Of a stretch of 6,392 bases of DNA, positions 1 through 6,147 are shown one piece after another. The stretch is from Opitutaceae bacterium. Its GTDB lineage: Bacteria; Verrucomicrobiota; Verrucomicrobiia; Opitutales; Opitutaceae. The stretch covers positions 1-6,392 of the forward strand of contig JAISTY010000057.1 of the NCBI GenBank assembly GCA_031272375.1. The letters run 5' to 3'. The notes under the pieces were generated by a model. That model was not told the origin of the DNA. It saw only the letters and a list, made by a program, of their open reading frames with translations, and made no database searches. Numbering within the stretch: position 1 is the first letter of the stretch; each line of letters opens with the position of its first letter. The position numbers were made by a program, and so were the translations under genes.

Positions 1-1108
1 CCCAGAACGCGCCCGCAAACCCTTGCGTCCGTGAATTATACCGACCATGTTTCAACGAACTCGACTCTATTGAATCCCCTATGACGCCCGCCCGCAGCAG
101 CAGCCGCGACGCCTCTGCCGCCGTCTCCCCGCGCACCTGCGCCGCAAGCTCCGCGGAAGCCCCAACAATGTCTGTTGTATGCACATACGCGTTCGACGGC
201 TTGTCGCGGTTGAACTGGTAGACATCATCGTTTCGCCGCCAGTAAGCCCCAGCCCGCCACGACAAGCCGCCGCGCTCCCCGCTGTGCGAAACCATCGCCA
301 GACTCGTCCGCAACTCATCCGTCTCCGCCGATCCGTAAGGCGCGGCATACAAATTTATCCAACCAATAAACTTGCGCTGATACCCCGCGAAAAAATCCGT
401 CCGCGACCCCGCCCCCGACCCTCCGTTCGAGCCTGTCCCTAATTTCGAGTCTGTCCCTAACAACCGCACCCGCGCGCCGACGCGGCCCAGCTCGTAATCG
501 CCACGCGCCCGCGAGCCGTCCCCTTCCGACCACCCCGCCTCGATGTCCGCGCCAACTTTCAGCCCCGCAACGCTTCCCAAATCCGACGCTCCCAGAACAA
601 TCTCCCCGCGCATCGCCCGGTGCCCGCCGGCGCCCGCCGCCACAACGCCGCCATCCCGCACCGCCGCGAAATCCCGCGCCACCGCCCCCGCGATCGCGTT
701 CCAGCCGCCCAATGACAACTCCGCCCCCGTCCGCACGGTCGCCGCACCCAGAAACCTCGGCGAAACAGGCATTTCCAACAAATAATGTCCCGTCTGCGCG
801 TCAAAAACCGGCAACCCCGCCAGCACCAGCCCGCTGCTCTCAAAAGTCCCTCCGCGGATGGCAATATCCGCCTGTCCCTCCGCGAAGCCGCGCGCCTGCG
901 CGTCCACTTGCGGCTCAAACCGCAATTCCGACGCCAACGTCGCCACCCCCTCCGCCGGCGCCGCGTTCGCCACCCAGCCCGACACCACCACCTCGTCCAG
1001 CCGCACAACCGCGTCGTCCGCCAAAGCCGCCGCGCAACAAGTTGCCGCCAAACAAGCTGCCGTCACGCGACAAGCTGCCGCGCGACAAGCCGCCGCCATA
1101 CGCCTCAT
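1..1108 (-). CDS. TonB-dependent outer-membrane receptor, N-terminal part (runs off the window)
   Basis: About 369 residues are visible, with no stop up to the window edge. They comprise the signal peptide, the plug and the first barrel strands of a TonB-dependent receptor, an outer-membrane transporter energised by TonB-ExbBD. From the ATG at 1108, residues 1-30 look like a signal peptide ending ALA|DD. Residues 38-44 (DEVVVSG) fit a TonB box. The plug carries the family pattern DIAIRGG (81-87), LAGLPVFDAQTGH (96-108) and MPVSPRFLG (113-121). Barrel segments such as TDFFAGYQRKF and GWINLY follow. The overall style recalls the BtuB-like group, but the substrate cannot be read and no cobalamin riboswitch is seen upstream. 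An in-frame ATG at 1177 would add 23 basic residues translated partly from a palindromic spacer repeat. I prefer 1108 because it gives a signal peptide of normal length. Neither start has a good Shine-Dalgarno. The gene lies 176 bases downstream of trpG on the same strand and is probably independent of it. Confidence 0.85.
   Translation of the reverse strand, partial: MRRMAAACRAAACRVTAACLAATCCAAALADDAVVRLDEVVVSGWVANAAPAEGVATLASELRFEPQVDAQARGFAEGQADIAIRGGTFESSGLVLAGLPVFDAQTGHYLLEMPVSPRFLGAATVRTGAELSLGGWNAIAGAVARDFAAVRDGGVVAAGAGGHRAMRGEIVLGASDLGSVAGLKVGADIEAGWSEGDGSRARGDYELGRVGARVRLLGTDSKLGTGSNGGSGAGSRTDFFAGYQRKFIGWINLYAAPYGSAETDELRTSLAMVSHSGERGGLSWRAGAYWRRNDDVYQFNRDKPSNAYVHTTDIVGASAELAAQVRGETAAEASRLLLRAGVIGDSIESSSLKHGRYNSRTQGFAGAFW
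425..460 (-). repeat. Two adjacent 18-base direct repeats inside the receptor gene
   Basis: On the minus strand, TTAGGGACAGACTCGAAA (460-443) is followed directly by TTAGGGACAGGCTCGAAC (442-425), with two mismatches. Both copies are in frame and encode LGTDSK and LGTGSN. A Gly/Ser-rich stretch (GGSGAGS) follows before the next strand-like segment (TDFFAGYQ). The repeat therefore lengthens a turn or loop between two predicted barrel strands. The core AGGGACAGG recurs once in the spacer at about 5988-5996. Confidence 0.8.
1019..1093 (-). repeat. Degenerate 15-base tandem repeat coding the receptor signal peptide
   Basis: Read on the minus strand, five consecutive units begin GCGGCTTGT, GCAGCTTGT, GCAGCTTGT, GCAACTTGT and GCGGCTTTG. 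Units are 15 bases long; the second is 18, and the last is cut short at its variable end. They translate as AACRA, AACRVT, AACLA, ATCCA and AALA, so nearly the whole signal peptide is an iterated pentapeptide. The five cysteines are unusual for a signal peptide. None sits in a good lipobox, so a lipoprotein is not indicated. Confidence 0.75.
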
Positions 1109-1129
1109 AGGACTTATGCGTCCTATAAG
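1104..1129. repeat. Palindromic repeat overlapping the receptor start codon
   Basis: The arms ATAGGAC (1107-1113) and GTCCTAT (1120-1126) are perfect inverted copies around the 6-base loop TTATGC. Two more base pairs outside one mismatch extend the stem to 1104 and 1129. The flank continues as TAAGACCTACC, which resembles a further degenerate half-unit. The receptor ATG at 1108-1106 lies inside the left arm, so the hairpin would sequester the start codon in mRNA. It could equally be a dispersed spacer repeat on which the start happens to fall. Confidence 0.7.
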
Positions 1130-1204
1130 ACCTACCTTCTTCGCCGCGCTTTTCCGGGAAACCGTGCGTTTTTTCATGCCCCGCATCCCGCCAGCCCGCG
1201 CACA

Positions 1205-1241
1205 GGTTATCAACAAAAATTTTCGAGCTTAACCGATAACC
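1205..1241. other. Inverted repeat in the trpG-receptor spacer, weak terminator candidate
   Basis: GGTTATC (1205-1211) and GATAACC (1235-1241) are perfect 7-base inverted arms around a 23-base AT-rich loop. It lies 44 bases beyond the trpG stop codon, so it could end the trpEG transcript. The stem is short, the loop is long and no U-run follows, so a classical intrinsic terminator is unlikely. The rest of the 1178-1284 spacer shows nothing recognisable. Confidence 0.2.
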
Positions 1242-1284
1242 TCTTGGAAACAGACGAAATAAAATAACGCTCCAAAAACGTCTC

Positions 1285-1884
1285 TCACTCCGCGGCGCCG
1301 GCGGCTTTCGCGGCCTGTATCATGCGAAGAAAGTTGGCCAGCTGCGTTTTGCCGCCCGCGCTCATCACGGATTCCGGGTGATATTGCAGGCCTTCGAGGA
1401 ACAGTGTCTTGTGACGTATCCCCATGACTTCGTTGTCCTTCGTGCGAGCCGTCACCTCGAAGTCGGACGGCAGCGTCGCCTCGTCAACCGCGAGGGAATG
1501 GTAACGCACCACCCGCAAGGGCTGCGGCAGCTTGTCGAAAAGATTGCGCCCGTCGTGCGTGATTTCCGAAACCTTCCCGTGGCGCAACTCCTTCGCATGG
1601 ACGACTTTGCCGCCAAACACCTGCGCCATCGCCTGATGTCCGAGGCAGATGCCGAGGAGCGGAATTTTCCCCGCAAAACGTTCGATGGCAGAACAAAGGA
1701 TGCCGGCTGTCTCGGGACGCCCGGGACCGGGGGAAAGGACGATGCCGTCGGGCGCGAGCGCGGCGATTTCGTCGAGCGTAATGGCGTCGTTGCGCTTTGT
1801 AATAACATCGGCTCCAAGCATTTGGAGATAATGGACGATGTTGAACGTGAACGAGTCGAAGTTATCGAGCATCAGGAGTTTCAT
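1285..1884 (-). CDS. trpG: Anthranilate synthase component II (class I glutamine amidotransferase)
   Basis: The 199-residue product is the glutaminase subunit that releases ammonia from glutamine for TrpE, in the cytoplasm. The length is that of a stand-alone TrpG/PabA. The N-terminus reads LMLDNFDSFTFN. The oxyanion region SPGPGRP is at 51-57. The nucleophile Cys80 sits in the elbow GICLGHQ (78-84), RYHSL is at 127-131, and the rest of the catalytic triad, His169 and Glu171, lies in YHPES. All key residues are present, so it should be active. TrpG and PabA cannot be separated by sequence alone, and many bacteria share one subunit between anthranilate and aminodeoxychorismate synthases. The position directly after trpE favours trpG. 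The ATG at 1884 begins exactly at the conserved N-terminus; the bases before it (CCTTTCCCGCC) contain no Shine-Dalgarno. The gap to trpE is 129 bases of repeat-rich DNA. Confidence 0.95.
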   Translation of the reverse strand: MKLLMLDNFDSFTFNIVHYLQMLGADVITKRNDAITLDEIAALAPDGIVLSPGPGRPETAGILCSAIERFAGKIPLLGICLGHQAMAQVFGGKVVHAKELRHGKVSEITHDGRNLFDKLPQPLRVVRYHSLAVDEATLPSDFEVTARTKDNEVMGIRHKTLFLEGLQYHPESVMSAGGKTQLANFLRMIQAAKAAGAAE

Positions 1885-1916
1885 GGCGGGAAAGGGTTGG
1901 CGGGCGGTTGTTTATC

Positions 1917-1993
1917 TATCCACAGATTCCAGGATTGAATTAGTGTTAAATTAGTGAAAATTAGTGGTTAAAAAAACCCCGTGTGCTCCGTGT
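1917..1993 (+). repeat. Repeat array in the trpE-trpG spacer (array A)
   Basis: Three exact copies of AATTAGTG begin at 1938, 1949 and 1959, with periods of 11 and 10. A T/A-rich joint follows, then two GTG-type units, CCCCGTG (1977-1983) and CTCCGTG (1986-1992), 9 bases apart. The array ends with the tail TAATC. Just before it, ATCCACAGATT (from about 1919) is a CAC-type unit in the opposite orientation. Together with short flanks the array fills most of the 129-base gap between trpE and trpG. The CCGTG units belong to the same family as those around the membrane-protein gene. Confidence 0.75.
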
Positions 1994-2013
1994 AATCATC
2001 CCGTTTTCATCCC

Positions 2014-3486
2014 TCACAACGTCTCCATATCCAAGTTATTCGCGGCGAACTGGATGCCTTTGAACATGGCGCCGGCCTTCGCGAGACATTCGTCGGCTTC
2101 CTTTTCGGGGACGCTGTCGGCCACGATGCCCGCGCCGGACTGGATGGTCAGGCGCGTTCCCTGCATTTGGATCGTGCGTATCGTTATGGCCAAGTCCATG
2201 TTGCGCGTGTAGCTGAAATACCCGATGGCGCCGCCGTAGGTGCCGCGCGGCTCGGTTTCGAGGTCGTGGATGATTTCCATCGCGCGGATTTTCGGCGCGC
2301 CCGACAAGGTGCCGGCGGGGAAAACCGCCTTCAGCAAATCAAAGGCGTCCTTGTTATCCTGCAACTCCCCATCAACTTGCGTGACGAGGTGCATGACATG
2401 CGAGTAGCGTTCAATGTGCATGAAGTCCTTGACCTGCACGCTGCCGGGCCGGCAGACGCGCGAGAGGTCGTTGCGGCCAAGATCCACGAGCATAAGGTGT
2501 TCCGCAGCCTCCTTCTCGTCGCGGAGCAGTTCGCTGGCGAGGGCGGCGTCCTCGCGGGGCGTCGCGCCGCGCCGCCGCGTGCCGGCGATGGGGCGGACTT
2601 CCGCGCGGCCATTGGTCAGCCGCACCATCGTTTCCGGCGAGGAACCGATCCAGTGCGCCCCGTTCATCCTGACATAAAACGTGTAAGGCGACGGATTTAT
2701 CAACCGCATCGCGCGGTAGAGCGCGGTCGGCTCCAATTGCGCGTCAAGCGTGAATTTTTGCGACAGAACAACTTGTATAATGTCGCCGTCGCGGATGTGT
2801 TGTTTGGCGCGTTCGACGATGCGGCAGTAGTCGGCGCGTTCGGTTTTGTGCGTAAACGGCGGCAGGGCGGCGGGCGCGGCGGCCTCGGTTTTCGGCGCGC
2901 GTTTGAAGCAAGCCATGATGGCGCCGATGCGCTCGCCGGCGTATTGGTGCGCGGCGGCGGGCGTCGCAAACCGTTCCGTGTGAACACATACCACGGCAAG
3001 GACGCGGTGGCGGACGTTGTCGAAAATCAGCATCTCATCCGCGAAAAACAGGCACGCGGTCGGCTCCGTCAGCGGCGTTTTGGGCGCGGGGAGTTTTTCA
3101 AATTCGTTGACGGTTTCGTAGGAGAGGTAGCCGACGGCCCCGCCGAAAAAGGGCGGCAGCCCGTCAATTTGCGCGGCACGGACGCCCTTGAGCAGCTCGC
3201 GCAACGCGAAAATCCCGCCCTCAAGCCGCCGCGTTTCGCCGTCGCGCGTGAGGCTCGCCTGACCGTTGACAACGGTGAACAAGCCGCCGCCGCCAAGCCC
3301 GATGAACGAATAACGCCCAAAACGCTCGCCACCTTCAACACTCTCGAAGAGAAAGAGTTCCTTCTCGTGATCGAGACGTTTGAGGACGGAGACGGGCGTC
3401 TCCATGTCGGCGAGGAATTCGCGATAGACCGGGACGAGGTTGTGCTCGGCGCAAAGCGCTGTGAAAGCGGGCAGATCGGGTTTCAT
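2014..3486 (-). CDS. trpE: Anthranilate synthase component I
   Basis: The 490-residue protein is the chorismate-binding subunit of anthranilate synthase. It converts chorismate plus ammonia, supplied by TrpG, to anthranilate and pyruvate in the cytoplasm. The N-terminal domain carries FESVEGGERFGRYSFIG (47-63), the counterpart of the LLES tryptophan-binding motif, so feedback inhibition is likely; the family's usual Leu-Leu is Leu-Phe here. FFGGAVGYLSYE follows at 113-124. The chorismate-binding domain carries PIAGTRRRG (299-307), EHLMLVDLGRND (329-340), SHVMHLV with the probable catalytic His366, FPAGTLSGAPK (389-399), RGTYGGAIGY (414-423) and GAGIVADSVPEKE (451-463). Ala in PIAGT, where aminodeoxychorismate synthase PabB has Lys (PIKGT), favours TrpE. 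The length is normal and the protein appears intact. The ATG at 3486 suits the family N-terminus; the bases before it (CCGTCCCTCTCC) give no Shine-Dalgarno. trpG follows on the same strand. Confidence 0.97.
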   Translation of the reverse strand: MKPDLPAFTALCAEHNLVPVYREFLADMETPVSVLKRLDHEKELFLFESVEGGERFGRYSFIGLGGGGLFTVVNGQASLTRDGETRRLEGGIFALRELLKGVRAAQIDGLPPFFGGAVGYLSYETVNEFEKLPAPKTPLTEPTACLFFADEMLIFDNVRHRVLAVVCVHTERFATPAAAHQYAGERIGAIMACFKRAPKTEAAAPAALPPFTHKTERADYCRIVERAKQHIRDGDIIQVVLSQKFTLDAQLEPTALYRAMRLINPSPYTFYVRMNGAHWIGSSPETMVRLTNGRAEVRPIAGTRRRGATPREDAALASELLRDEKEAAEHLMLVDLGRNDLSRVCRPGSVQVKDFMHIERYSHVMHLVTQVDGELQDNKDAFDLLKAVFPAGTLSGAPKIRAMEIIHDLETEPRGTYGGAIGYFSYTRNMDLAITIRTIQMQGTRLTIQSGAGIVADSVPEKEADECLAKAGAMFKGIQFAANNLDMETL

Positions 3487-3504
3487 GGAGAGGGACGGTT
3501 TTCG

Positions 3505-3545
3505 GATTACACAAAGGTCACGGGGAACGGACGGAGCGCACGGAG
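3505..3545 (-). repeat. Four-unit array upstream of trpE (array B)
   Basis: On the plus strand the units are CACAAAG (3510), CACGGGG (3519), GACGGAG (3530) and CACGGAG (3539), so the spacings are 9, 11 and 9. Read on the minus strand this is a CTCCGTG array with a 4-base joint in the middle and the tail GTGTAATC. The same tail ends array A. It lies between the likely trpE promoter region and the trpE start codon and would be transcribed in the trpE leader. Confidence 0.75.
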
Positions 3546-3585
3546 CGGGCGGTTTTGGTTTTTGAACAGAAGCATGACGAAGACG

Positions 3586-3636
3586 TTTATGGTAATATAA
3601 TGATAAATAGTCAGATATGTGTTTTGTTGATTAAAT
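3586..3636. promoter_or_regulatory. AT-rich island between divergent genes, candidate promoters
   Basis: About 60 bases here are far richer in A and T than anything around them, between trpE (minus) and the membrane-protein gene (plus). Toward trpE, CTGACT (plus positions 3614-3609) and CATAAA (3591-3586) are 17 bases apart and match the sigma-70 boxes at four of six positions each. Toward the membrane protein, TAGTCA (3608-3613) and TTAAAT (3631-3636) are also 17 apart with four of six matches. Both are weak matches, and only the position and base composition make them plausible. Confidence 0.3.
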
Positions 3637-3647
3637 TGAGCCAAAAT

Positions 3648-3687
3648 CTCCGCGGCCTCCGTGAAACCTCTGCGTTTTCCGTGTGAT
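3648..3687 (+). repeat. Four-unit array upstream of the membrane-protein gene (array C)
   Basis: The units CTCCGCG (3648), CTCCGTG (3657), CTCTGCG (3668) and TTCCGTG (3677) are spaced 9, 11 and 9. The joint AAAC lies between the second and third units, and the tail is TGATAA. It lies opposite in orientation to array B about 100 bases away, and CACGGAG (3539-3545) is the exact reverse complement of CTCCGTG (3657-3663). A layout almost identical to array E (6148-6184) marks the two as diverged copies. Confidence 0.75.
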
Positions 3688-3723
3688 AAAAATCATCATC
3701 TCATCCTCGTTCCGCTTCTTAAC

Positions 3724-3771
3724 TTCTGTGCAAAAAAAACATTGCGCCCCCTTGTGCTCCCTGCGGTTCAA
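3724..3771 (+). repeat. Second array immediately before the membrane-protein start (array C2)
   Basis: TTCTGTG (3724), CATTGCG (3740), CCTTGTG (3750) and CCCTGCG (3759) repeat a TGTG/TGCG core. The last three are spaced 10 and 9, and the tail is GTTCAATC. The array is more degenerate than array C and has an A-run between its first and second units. It ends about 15 bases before the ATG at 3786, so it occupies the place where a ribosome binding site would be expected. Confidence 0.55.
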
Positions 3772-3785
3772 TCCACAACAACAAA

Positions 3786-5966
3786 ATGAAAAGCCGGCTT
3801 GTTTCCCATCCCATTGTCGCGCATCTGGCGTTGGCGGCGGCCCTCACGCTGGGATTGATGACGACCTACAACCGCTGGACGCCGGAAACCTGGGCGGTGC
3901 CGGTCTGCCCGCTCGAATGGGACGCCCTCTTTCTGGAGGGCCACGTGAAGTCCTACGAGGAAGGCGCGGTCTGGGCTTTCGGCTCCAAAATCATCCCGCG
4001 TCTCAACGCCCCCTATCAGGCCAACTGGAACGACTTTCCCAACATTGACCCGCTTTTTTACAGCGCCATCGGCTACCTCGCGCGGCTCACGGGGCGCGGG
4101 CTGGCGCTGAACCTGGCCTTCCTCCTCTCCGTGCTGCTGGCCGGCGCGGGATTTTACGGGGCGACGCGTCTGTTGGGATACAAACGCCTCCTCTCCCTGC
4201 CGCTCGCGTTCGCCTTCGCGTCGCTTCCCCACTTCTTCGACAGAAACGTCGCGCATGCGATGATTCTCGCCGCCTGGTGGATGATTCCCCTGGAACTCGC
4301 GCTCATCTCGAAATGCCTCCTGGCGTCGCGCCTGTTCACGCGGCGCTGGCTCATGGGTTCCTTCCTCGCCGGCGTCGCCCTCGGCACGACTTTCCCCTAC
4401 ATCGCCTATGCGGGCGCGCAACTGGCCGGGTTCGCGCTGCTCGCCACGCTCTTCCGCCGGCAATGGGACAAGGCGCGGCTCTTCGGCGCGGGACTGGCGG
4501 GCATCGCCGCGGGCTTCGTCCTCATCCACAGCGACTCCTTCCTCTACTGGCTGTCGCACGGCACGAGCGTCTGCGTCGCCAAAATCGCCACGGACGCGAA
4601 ACTCTTCGCGGCCCAGCTGCCGGGCTTCCTCCTCCCGGACCGCTGCCGGATCGGCTTCGTGGACGCGTGGACGCAAAAGCATTTCTGGAACAACGGCGTC
4701 GCCGGCCCCTCCGACCATAACTACCTCGGCCTGCTGGCCATCGCGGGGCTTTGCGCGCTGCTCTTCGTCACCCTGCGGAACCTCTGGGCGCGCCGCCTCG
4801 CGCCGCCGACCCCGTTCTGGCAGGTGTTGTGGTTCCTGCTCTATTCGCTCGCGGGCGGCGTGAACCTGCTGCTGGCCACCCTCGGCCTCACGCTCTTCCG
4901 CGAAACGGGACGCTATGGCATGGTCATCGCCGCCATCGCGCTGCTCTTCCTCTGCCGCCAATTGAGCCGCGCGCGCCTCGGCAAATGGTCCGCCCCCGTC
5001 GCCCTCCTCCTCCTCGGCGTCGCGATCTTCGACCAGTTCCCCGCCCCAAAAACCGCCGAAAGCATCGCCGCCCTGCGCGAAACCCGCCGCGCGGACGCCG
5101 ACTTTTTCCAAAAACTCGAGGCCGCCCTGCCCGCCGGCGCGATGGTCTTCAACATGCCCGTCACCCCCACCCCCGACTTTCTCCTGCACTACACCGACGG
5201 ACGCCGCGACTTCGAGTGGATGCGCGCCTACGTGCTGACGGACAAGTTGCGCTTCAGCTTCGGAACAAACCGCGGGCGCGGCGCGGAAATGTGGCAGCTC
5301 GCCCTCGCCGGCAGGCCGGAGGGCCTCCCCTCCTGGCACAACGCCTCCCAAAACGAACGCGAAATCCTGCGCCACGACACCAAGGGCGTCCCTCCTCAAA
5401 TCCTCGCGGAACGCCTCTCGCTCTACGGCTTCTCCGCCGTGCTGGTGGACCGCCTCGCCTACTCCAAACCCGACGACCTCCTCGCGTCCCTGCGCGACGC
5501 GGGACTGGAACCGCTGGATTTCGGTCACCCCCGCTTCACCGCCTTCCGCCTCCCCGAAAACCCGCGACGCTCCACGCCACCGCCCTACCTCACCACCGGC
5601 GACGGCTTCGCCGAACAGGTGCGCAACCCACAGAACGGCATCTGGCAAATGGAGGCCCCCGGCGGCGCGGGTGAGTTGAAAATCACCCACTTCCTCCCTG
5701 AACCGATGCGCATGGAGCTGGAGTTCCACGCCGCCGCGTTGGAGGCGCGGCACCTTGTCGTCGAAGGGCTGGAGGAACCCCTCGCGCTCGACCTCCCCGC
5801 GCGGCAGCTTGTCCCCGTCCGCGCCGCCATCCTCCTGAAACCCGGCGTGAACCGCCTGCGCCTGAAATCCGAACCCGCCGCCGGCGCCGCGCCGGGCAAC
5901 CCCATCATCGCCGTCTTCGCCCCGAATTTCACCCCGCCCGTCTGGGACACCCCGCCGCCGGAATAA
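3786..5966 (+). CDS. Polytopic membrane protein, GT-C-glycosyltransferase-like, function unknown
   Basis: I cannot name this 726-residue protein. The N-terminal half (to about 416) is a chain of hydrophobic segments, clearest near 10-27, 106-124, 155-175, 207-222, 231-248, 313-330, 347-371, 378-393 and 403-416. After the first segment comes a long loop (28-105) with EWDALF (44-49) and NWNDFP (80-85). An acidic motif in the first outer loop is typical of GT-C enzymes using polyprenyl-linked sugars, so Asp46 could be catalytic; that is inference. Residues 417-726 look soluble: an alpha/beta part with AGAMVFNMPV, MRAYVLTDKLRFSFG and YGFSAVLVDR, then a beta-rich tail. A role in envelope polysaccharide assembly is possible, and an inactive paralogue cannot be excluded. 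The ATG at 3786 gives a Lys/Arg-containing N-terminus before the first membrane segment; no Shine-Dalgarno precedes it. It is a single gene, divergent from trpE. A full-length antisense frame is open but low in complexity and is not a gene. Confidence 0.85.
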   Translation: MKSRLVSHPIVAHLALAAALTLGLMTTYNRWTPETWAVPVCPLEWDALFLEGHVKSYEEGAVWAFGSKIIPRLNAPYQANWNDFPNIDPLFYSAIGYLARLTGRGLALNLAFLLSVLLAGAGFYGATRLLGYKRLLSLPLAFAFASLPHFFDRNVAHAMILAAWWMIPLELALISKCLLASRLFTRRWLMGSFLAGVALGTTFPYIAYAGAQLAGFALLATLFRRQWDKARLFGAGLAGIAAGFVLIHSDSFLYWLSHGTSVCVAKIATDAKLFAAQLPGFLLPDRCRIGFVDAWTQKHFWNNGVAGPSDHNYLGLLAIAGLCALLFVTLRNLWARRLAPPTPFWQVLWFLLYSLAGGVNLLLATLGLTLFRETGRYGMVIAAIALLFLCRQLSRARLGKWSAPVALLLLGVAIFDQFPAPKTAESIAALRETRRADADFFQKLEAALPAGAMVFNMPVTPTPDFLLHYTDGRRDFEWMRAYVLTDKLRFSFGTNRGRGAEMWQLALAGRPEGLPSWHNASQNEREILRHDTKGVPPQILAERLSLYGFSAVLVDRLAYSKPDDLLASLRDAGLEPLDFGHPRFTAFRLPENPRRSTPPPYLTTGDGFAEQVRNPQNGIWQMEAPGGAGELKITHFLPEPMRMELEFHAAALEARHLVVEGLEEPLALDLPARQLVPVRAAILLKPGVNRLRLKSEPAAGAAPGNPIIAVFAPNFTPPVWDTPPPE

Positions 5967-6002
5967 CCGCGAATCTTCCCCCATGCCAGGGACAGGTTAT
6001 TA

Positions 6003-6037
6003 CACAGGGGGCACGGAGAGGGACGGAGGCCACGGAA
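6003..6037 (-). repeat. Four-unit array after the membrane-protein gene (array D)
   Basis: On the plus strand the units are CACAGGG (6003), CACGGAG (6012), GACGGAG (6022) and CACGGAA (6031), spaced 9, 10 and 9. The minus-strand reading ends with TGTGTAATAA, close to the GTGTAATC tail of arrays A and B. The third unit begins GAC instead of CAC exactly as in array B, so B and D are copies of one element. Confidence 0.75.
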
Positions 6038-6045
6038 TTTTTAAC

Positions 6046-6127
6046 AGATAAGAAGAGGGATGAAGACGGGCGCACCCTGCCGCGGGGCACCGCATAAAAA
6101 CAGAGCATACCGGTTTGCTTCTTATCT
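6046..6127. repeat. Inverted repeat between arrays D and E
   Basis: AGATAAGAAG (6046-6055) and CTTCTTATCT (6118-6127) are perfect 10-base inverted copies separated by 62 bases. Outside them AAC (6043-6045) pairs with GTT after a 3-base bulge on the right side. With arrays D and E outside in opposite orientation, 6003-6184 becomes one long imperfect palindrome with a GC-rich centre. Confidence 0.65.
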
Positions 6128-6147
6128 TCTGTTCAAAGACTTGAATA

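Noticed and set aside
179..1267. Several plus-strand frames opposite the receptor (for example 785-1267 and 858-1232).
   Set aside because: They are low-complexity shadows; the minus-strand frame shows signal peptide, TonB box, plug and barrel patterns.
1178..1284. A cobalamin or other riboswitch upstream of the receptor.
   Set aside because: Only about 107-176 bases separate the genes and no B12-box-like or other conserved riboswitch core was visible.
1916..1924. CTATCCACA, one mismatch from a DnaA box.
   Set aside because: It is a single copy inside a repeat array between trpE and trpG, with no origin-like context.
3507..3575. A 22-residue minus-strand frame ending 20 bases before trpE, considered as a trp attenuator leader peptide.
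   Set aside because: It contains no tryptophan codon, consists largely of array B, and no terminator/antiterminator hairpins are evident.
2167..3600. A 477-codon plus-strand frame antisense to trpE.
   Set aside because: trpE carries every family motif in the right order, and the antisense product has no recognisable domain and runs into spacer repeats.
3768..5984. A 738-codon minus-strand frame antisense to the whole membrane-protein gene.
   Set aside because: It is rich in Glu, Gly, Arg and Gln with no domain pattern. Such frames arise opposite GC-rich genes because stop codons are rare there. The plus strand gives coherent membrane segments and motifs.
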